Positions 4,704 to 6,788 of a stretch of 6,788 nt of DNA are shown here, piece after piece. The DNA is from an uncultured Bacteroidales bacterium (GTDB lineage: Bacteria > Bacteroidota > Bacteroidia > Bacteroidales > Paludibacteraceae). The stretch spans positions 1 to 6,788 of the forward strand of contig CAIYTJ010000271.1 of the NCBI GenBank assembly GCA_903929065.1. The letters run 5' to 3'. The notes beneath the pieces were generated by a model. That model did no database searches, had not been told where the DNA came from, and saw only the letters and a program-made list of their open reading frames with translations. How positions within the stretch are numbered: the first letter of the stretch is position 1; every line of letters starts with the position of its first letter. The translations under genes and the position numbers were made by a program.

Positions 4704-6788
4704 ATGATTTCCAATATTAAAAACAAGACACTTATCACTTTAATAGTTATTGCAACCGGATTATTGGTTATTATCTTAGTGCTTCATACAGGTAAATCAA
4801 TTGTCTATACAAGAAATGCTGTTTCCAGTGTTATTACAGCAAAACAGGTTCAGAAGAATATTTTCAATACCAAGGGAATAAACCAACCGTTTACTCCATC
4901 ACATCCAATGCTTGATAGCCTGACAAAAGGTTCAAAGCAAGTTATTCATCCAATGACACAAAGCCATGTGATAAGTGGAACAGTTCCCGTAAAATATACT
5001 GCTTATCTGGCAAGCCAACAAAGTGGTGTTATTGGTATTTATGATGGCAAACAGATTGATAATCCTGCTGATAATATATTTACGGTCAGCATCAATGACC
5101 CTCTAACAATGAACGACCGAGTATGGTTGAACTATAAACTGACAGGAGTGGACGATTACAGCAATGTGGCTTGCAGTGTTAATGACCGTTTGGCAATGGG
5201 TGGATATTTAGTAAAGAAATCTGATAAAACCACCCGCCAACGGGTGCAGATTAATTCCACATGGATACAGAAAGGAACAAACCGTATTCAGTTTGGGATA
5301 ACAGAGAATGCTACTTATGGATACAAAGTAAGTGATCTTGCTATTGAAGTGGAACGGGGAGCAGGGTATCAACCGATTGTGTTGAATGCCACTAAAACCG
5401 TTTACAATAGAAAAGCAACCGTACATGGATTTGTCCAGGAAGCAGAAGGGAAAATTGCATCTGTAAGTGTTGGATGTAAAAACATACCCATACGTGATGG
5501 TGAATTTGAGACATTAATTACTGTACCAGACAACAAGGAAGTTGAAGTAAAAGCAACCTTGGCTAATGGACAAACTTATACAAAAAAACTTACTTTTGGG
5601 GAAACCGGACTTCCAGACTACGAGTTTCCATTCAATGGCAACCAGGCAAAACAAACTGCTCAAACTTTTGAAAAAAACAAAACCAACTTCCTTCATACGG
5701 ATAATGCTAACCTGAAAGCCGAAGGAAATGAACTGATTGCCAACCGAAAATTATCCGTTACACCCTTGCGTGATGTGGATATGCCTGCCATGGATTTGGG
5801 AATGACTAACGTAACCGGACAAAATAAAGGTTTCCGGTTCTTGCCACATGGTGAACTTTTTTCAGGAAAAGGTGCAACCGTAACACTAAAGTATGACCGC
5901 ACCAAAATACCTGATGGCTATACCGAAAATGATATCCGTTCCTACTATTTTGATAATAATACCAAACATTGGGTGGCATTAGAGCGTGACACGGTGGATA
6001 AAGCATTGTGTATGGTTGTTTCAAAAACCACCCACTTTACCGATATGATAAATGGTGTGATTAAAACCCCTGAATCGCCACAAACCGAAGGTTTTGCCCC
6101 TACCATGATGAATAATATCAAGGCGGCAGACCCTACCTCGAAAATAGAACTGATAGCTCCACCATCGGCTAACAATCAGGGCTCGGCTAACCTAAGTTAC
6201 AGTTTGGAAATGCCACCTACCCGCAACGGCATGAGCCCAAACTTAGTCATATCTTATAATTCCGATGGCGGCAGCGGTTGGCTGGGCGAAGGCTGGGATT
6301 TGAATGTGCCGGATATTAAAGTGGATACCCGCTGGGGTGTGCCGAGGTATGATCCATTTCTTGAATCCGAAACATATAATTTGAATGGTACGATGTTAGC
6401 AACAATAGTTGAAGATGCAACAACCAAAGATACAATTAGTGTTTCCATAGCACATAGAGGAAAAATGTATAATCGCCAGTATGACAATACTGTAAATGGG
6501 CAAATGTTTTTCCCCCGAACCGAAAGTAATTTTTCCAAAATAATAAGAAGAAATGCTTCGCCAGACACATACTTTTGGCAGGTATCGGATAAAAATGGGA
6601 TTACATACCTCTATGGAGATTTATCAGAATCAAAGTTAGCAGGAAATGTAACAAGTTTTAGTTATAAAGATGATAAATTTTCAGAAAAGGCGAATACTTC
6701 AAAAAGTGCTACTGCCGAATGGAAACTTCGACAAATAACAGATTTATATGGGACTTTCTGTAAATATCACTACCACAAAGAAAGTCCA
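4704..6788 (+). CDS. SpvB/TcaC-type toxin-family protein (Tc B-component / Rhs-related), N-terminal 695 residues, 3' end outside window
   Basis: An unbroken frame from ATG 4704 to the last base, with no stop, so the gene is larger. Residues 9-28 are a strongly hydrophobic segment: an uncleaved signal anchor or long Sec signal, with no lipobox cysteine. Residues about 85-218 look like a beta-sandwich, possibly of the galactose-binding type (TWIQKGTNRIQFG at 186-198). Residues about 236-300 look Ig-like. Residues about 350-450 resemble the ZU5-like region that precedes SpvB domains in Bacteroidota: FRFLPHG at 377-383, TLKYDRTKIPDGY at 394-406, YYFD at 414-417 and W423. The SpvB N-terminal domain starts near 475. 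Its hallmarks are a PP pair at 504-505 with N508-G509, then SPNLVISYNS (511-520), GWLGEGWDL (525-533) and GVPRY (545-549). In the known family this domain leads into a beta-propeller and YD/Rhs repeats that form a shell around a C-terminal toxin. Whether this protein carries a toxin tip cannot be seen. Confidence is high for the family and low for the biological role. Confidence 0.92.
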   Translation, partial: MISNIKNKTLITLIVIATGLLVIILVLHTGKSIVYTRNAVSSVITAKQVQKNIFNTKGINQPFTPSHPMLDSLTKGSKQVIHPMTQSHVISGTVPVKYTAYLASQQSGVIGIYDGKQIDNPADNIFTVSINDPLTMNDRVWLNYKLTGVDDYSNVACSVNDRLAMGGYLVKKSDKTTRQRVQINSTWIQKGTNRIQFGITENATYGYKVSDLAIEVERGAGYQPIVLNATKTVYNRKATVHGFVQEAEGKIASVSVGCKNIPIRDGEFETLITVPDNKEVEVKATLANGQTYTKKLTFGETGLPDYEFPFNGNQAKQTAQTFEKNKTNFLHTDNANLKAEGNELIANRKLSVTPLRDVDMPAMDLGMTNVTGQNKGFRFLPHGELFSGKGATVTLKYDRTKIPDGYTENDIRSYYFDNNTKHWVALERDTVDKALCMVVSKTTHFTDMINGVIKTPESPQTEGFAPTMMNNIKAADPTSKIELIAPPSANNQGSANLSYSLEMPPTRNGMSPNLVISYNSDGGSGWLGEGWDLNVPDIKVDTRWGVPRYDPFLESETYNLNGTMLATIVEDATTKDTISVSIAHRGKMYNRQYDNTVNGQMFFPRTESNFSKIIRRNASPDTYFWQVSDKNGITYLYGDLSESKLAGNVTSFSYKDDKFSEKANTSKSATAEWKLRQITDLYGTFCKYHYHKESP
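6121..6360 (+). other. GC-rich block encoding the SpvB domain core
   Basis: By hand count about 124 of 240 bases (52%) are G or C here, against about 40 of 120 (33%) in 6361-6480 and about 40% in 6001-6120. The block matches the most conserved SpvB segment, codons for residues about 473-552, where GGC, CTG, GCC and CCG codons cluster. The 3' boundary near 6350 is sharp. Conserved glycine and tryptophan content explains part of this. Gene conversion between SpvB paralogues or acquisition of the domain from another genome could explain the rest. Confidence 0.5.

Noticed and set aside
6164..6190. Nine-base direct repeat (TCGGCTAAC) 18 bp apart in the SpvB gene
   Set aside because: It encodes two Ser-Ala-Asn triplets in a short loop; there are only two copies, and nothing suggests a mobile or variable repeat.
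1..6788. CRISPR array, insertion sequence or retron-type element
   Set aside because: I saw no regularly spaced repeats, terminal inverted repeats, transposase, integrase or reverse-transcriptase motif on either strand.

Overview
The window is about 6.8 kb of AT-rich DNA from a member of the phylum Bacteroidota. Three things point there. The second gene ends in a type IX secretion (T9SS, Por) C-terminal sorting domain, a system restricted to this phylum and close relatives. The first two genes have no Shine-Dalgarno sequence. The long cell-surface proteins carry lamin-tail and DUF8202-like modules typical of Bacteroidota. The genus cannot be fixed from this sequence.

Layout, all on the + strand: (1) positions 1-66 hold the body of a tRNA or tRNA-like gene cut by the left edge. 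Its acceptor, D and T arms are convincing, but its anticodon arm does not pair. (2) A pyrimidine-rich spacer of about 53 bp follows. (3) 120-1727 encodes a 535-residue tetratricopeptide-repeat protein with a textbook twin-arginine (Tat) signal. (4) After 36 bp, 1764-4613 encodes a 949-residue secreted surface protein: Sec signal, lamin-tail domain, DUF8202/LamG-like module, beta-rich C-terminal half and T9SS sorting domain. (5) A 90-bp leader follows, with a bulged hairpin just ahead of an AAGGA ribosome binding site. (6) From 4704 to the right edge runs an unbroken 695-codon frame, the N-terminal part of a large SpvB/TcaC-type protein related to Tc-toxin B components and Rhs/YD proteins. Its stop and C-terminus lie outside the window.

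How the parts may fit together (inference): co-orientation and short gaps suggest one transcription unit. It would make a Tat-exported periplasmic TPR scaffold, a T9SS-delivered surface protein and a large membrane-anchored or exported SpvB-family protein that may be a toxin or encapsulating shell. The SpvB gene has a long N-terminal extension absent from classical SpvB. The SpvB core is encoded by an abrupt GC-rich block (about 52% against about 33% just after it). A tRNA immediately upstream fits an accessory island at a tRNA locus, but no integrase or att repeat is visible.
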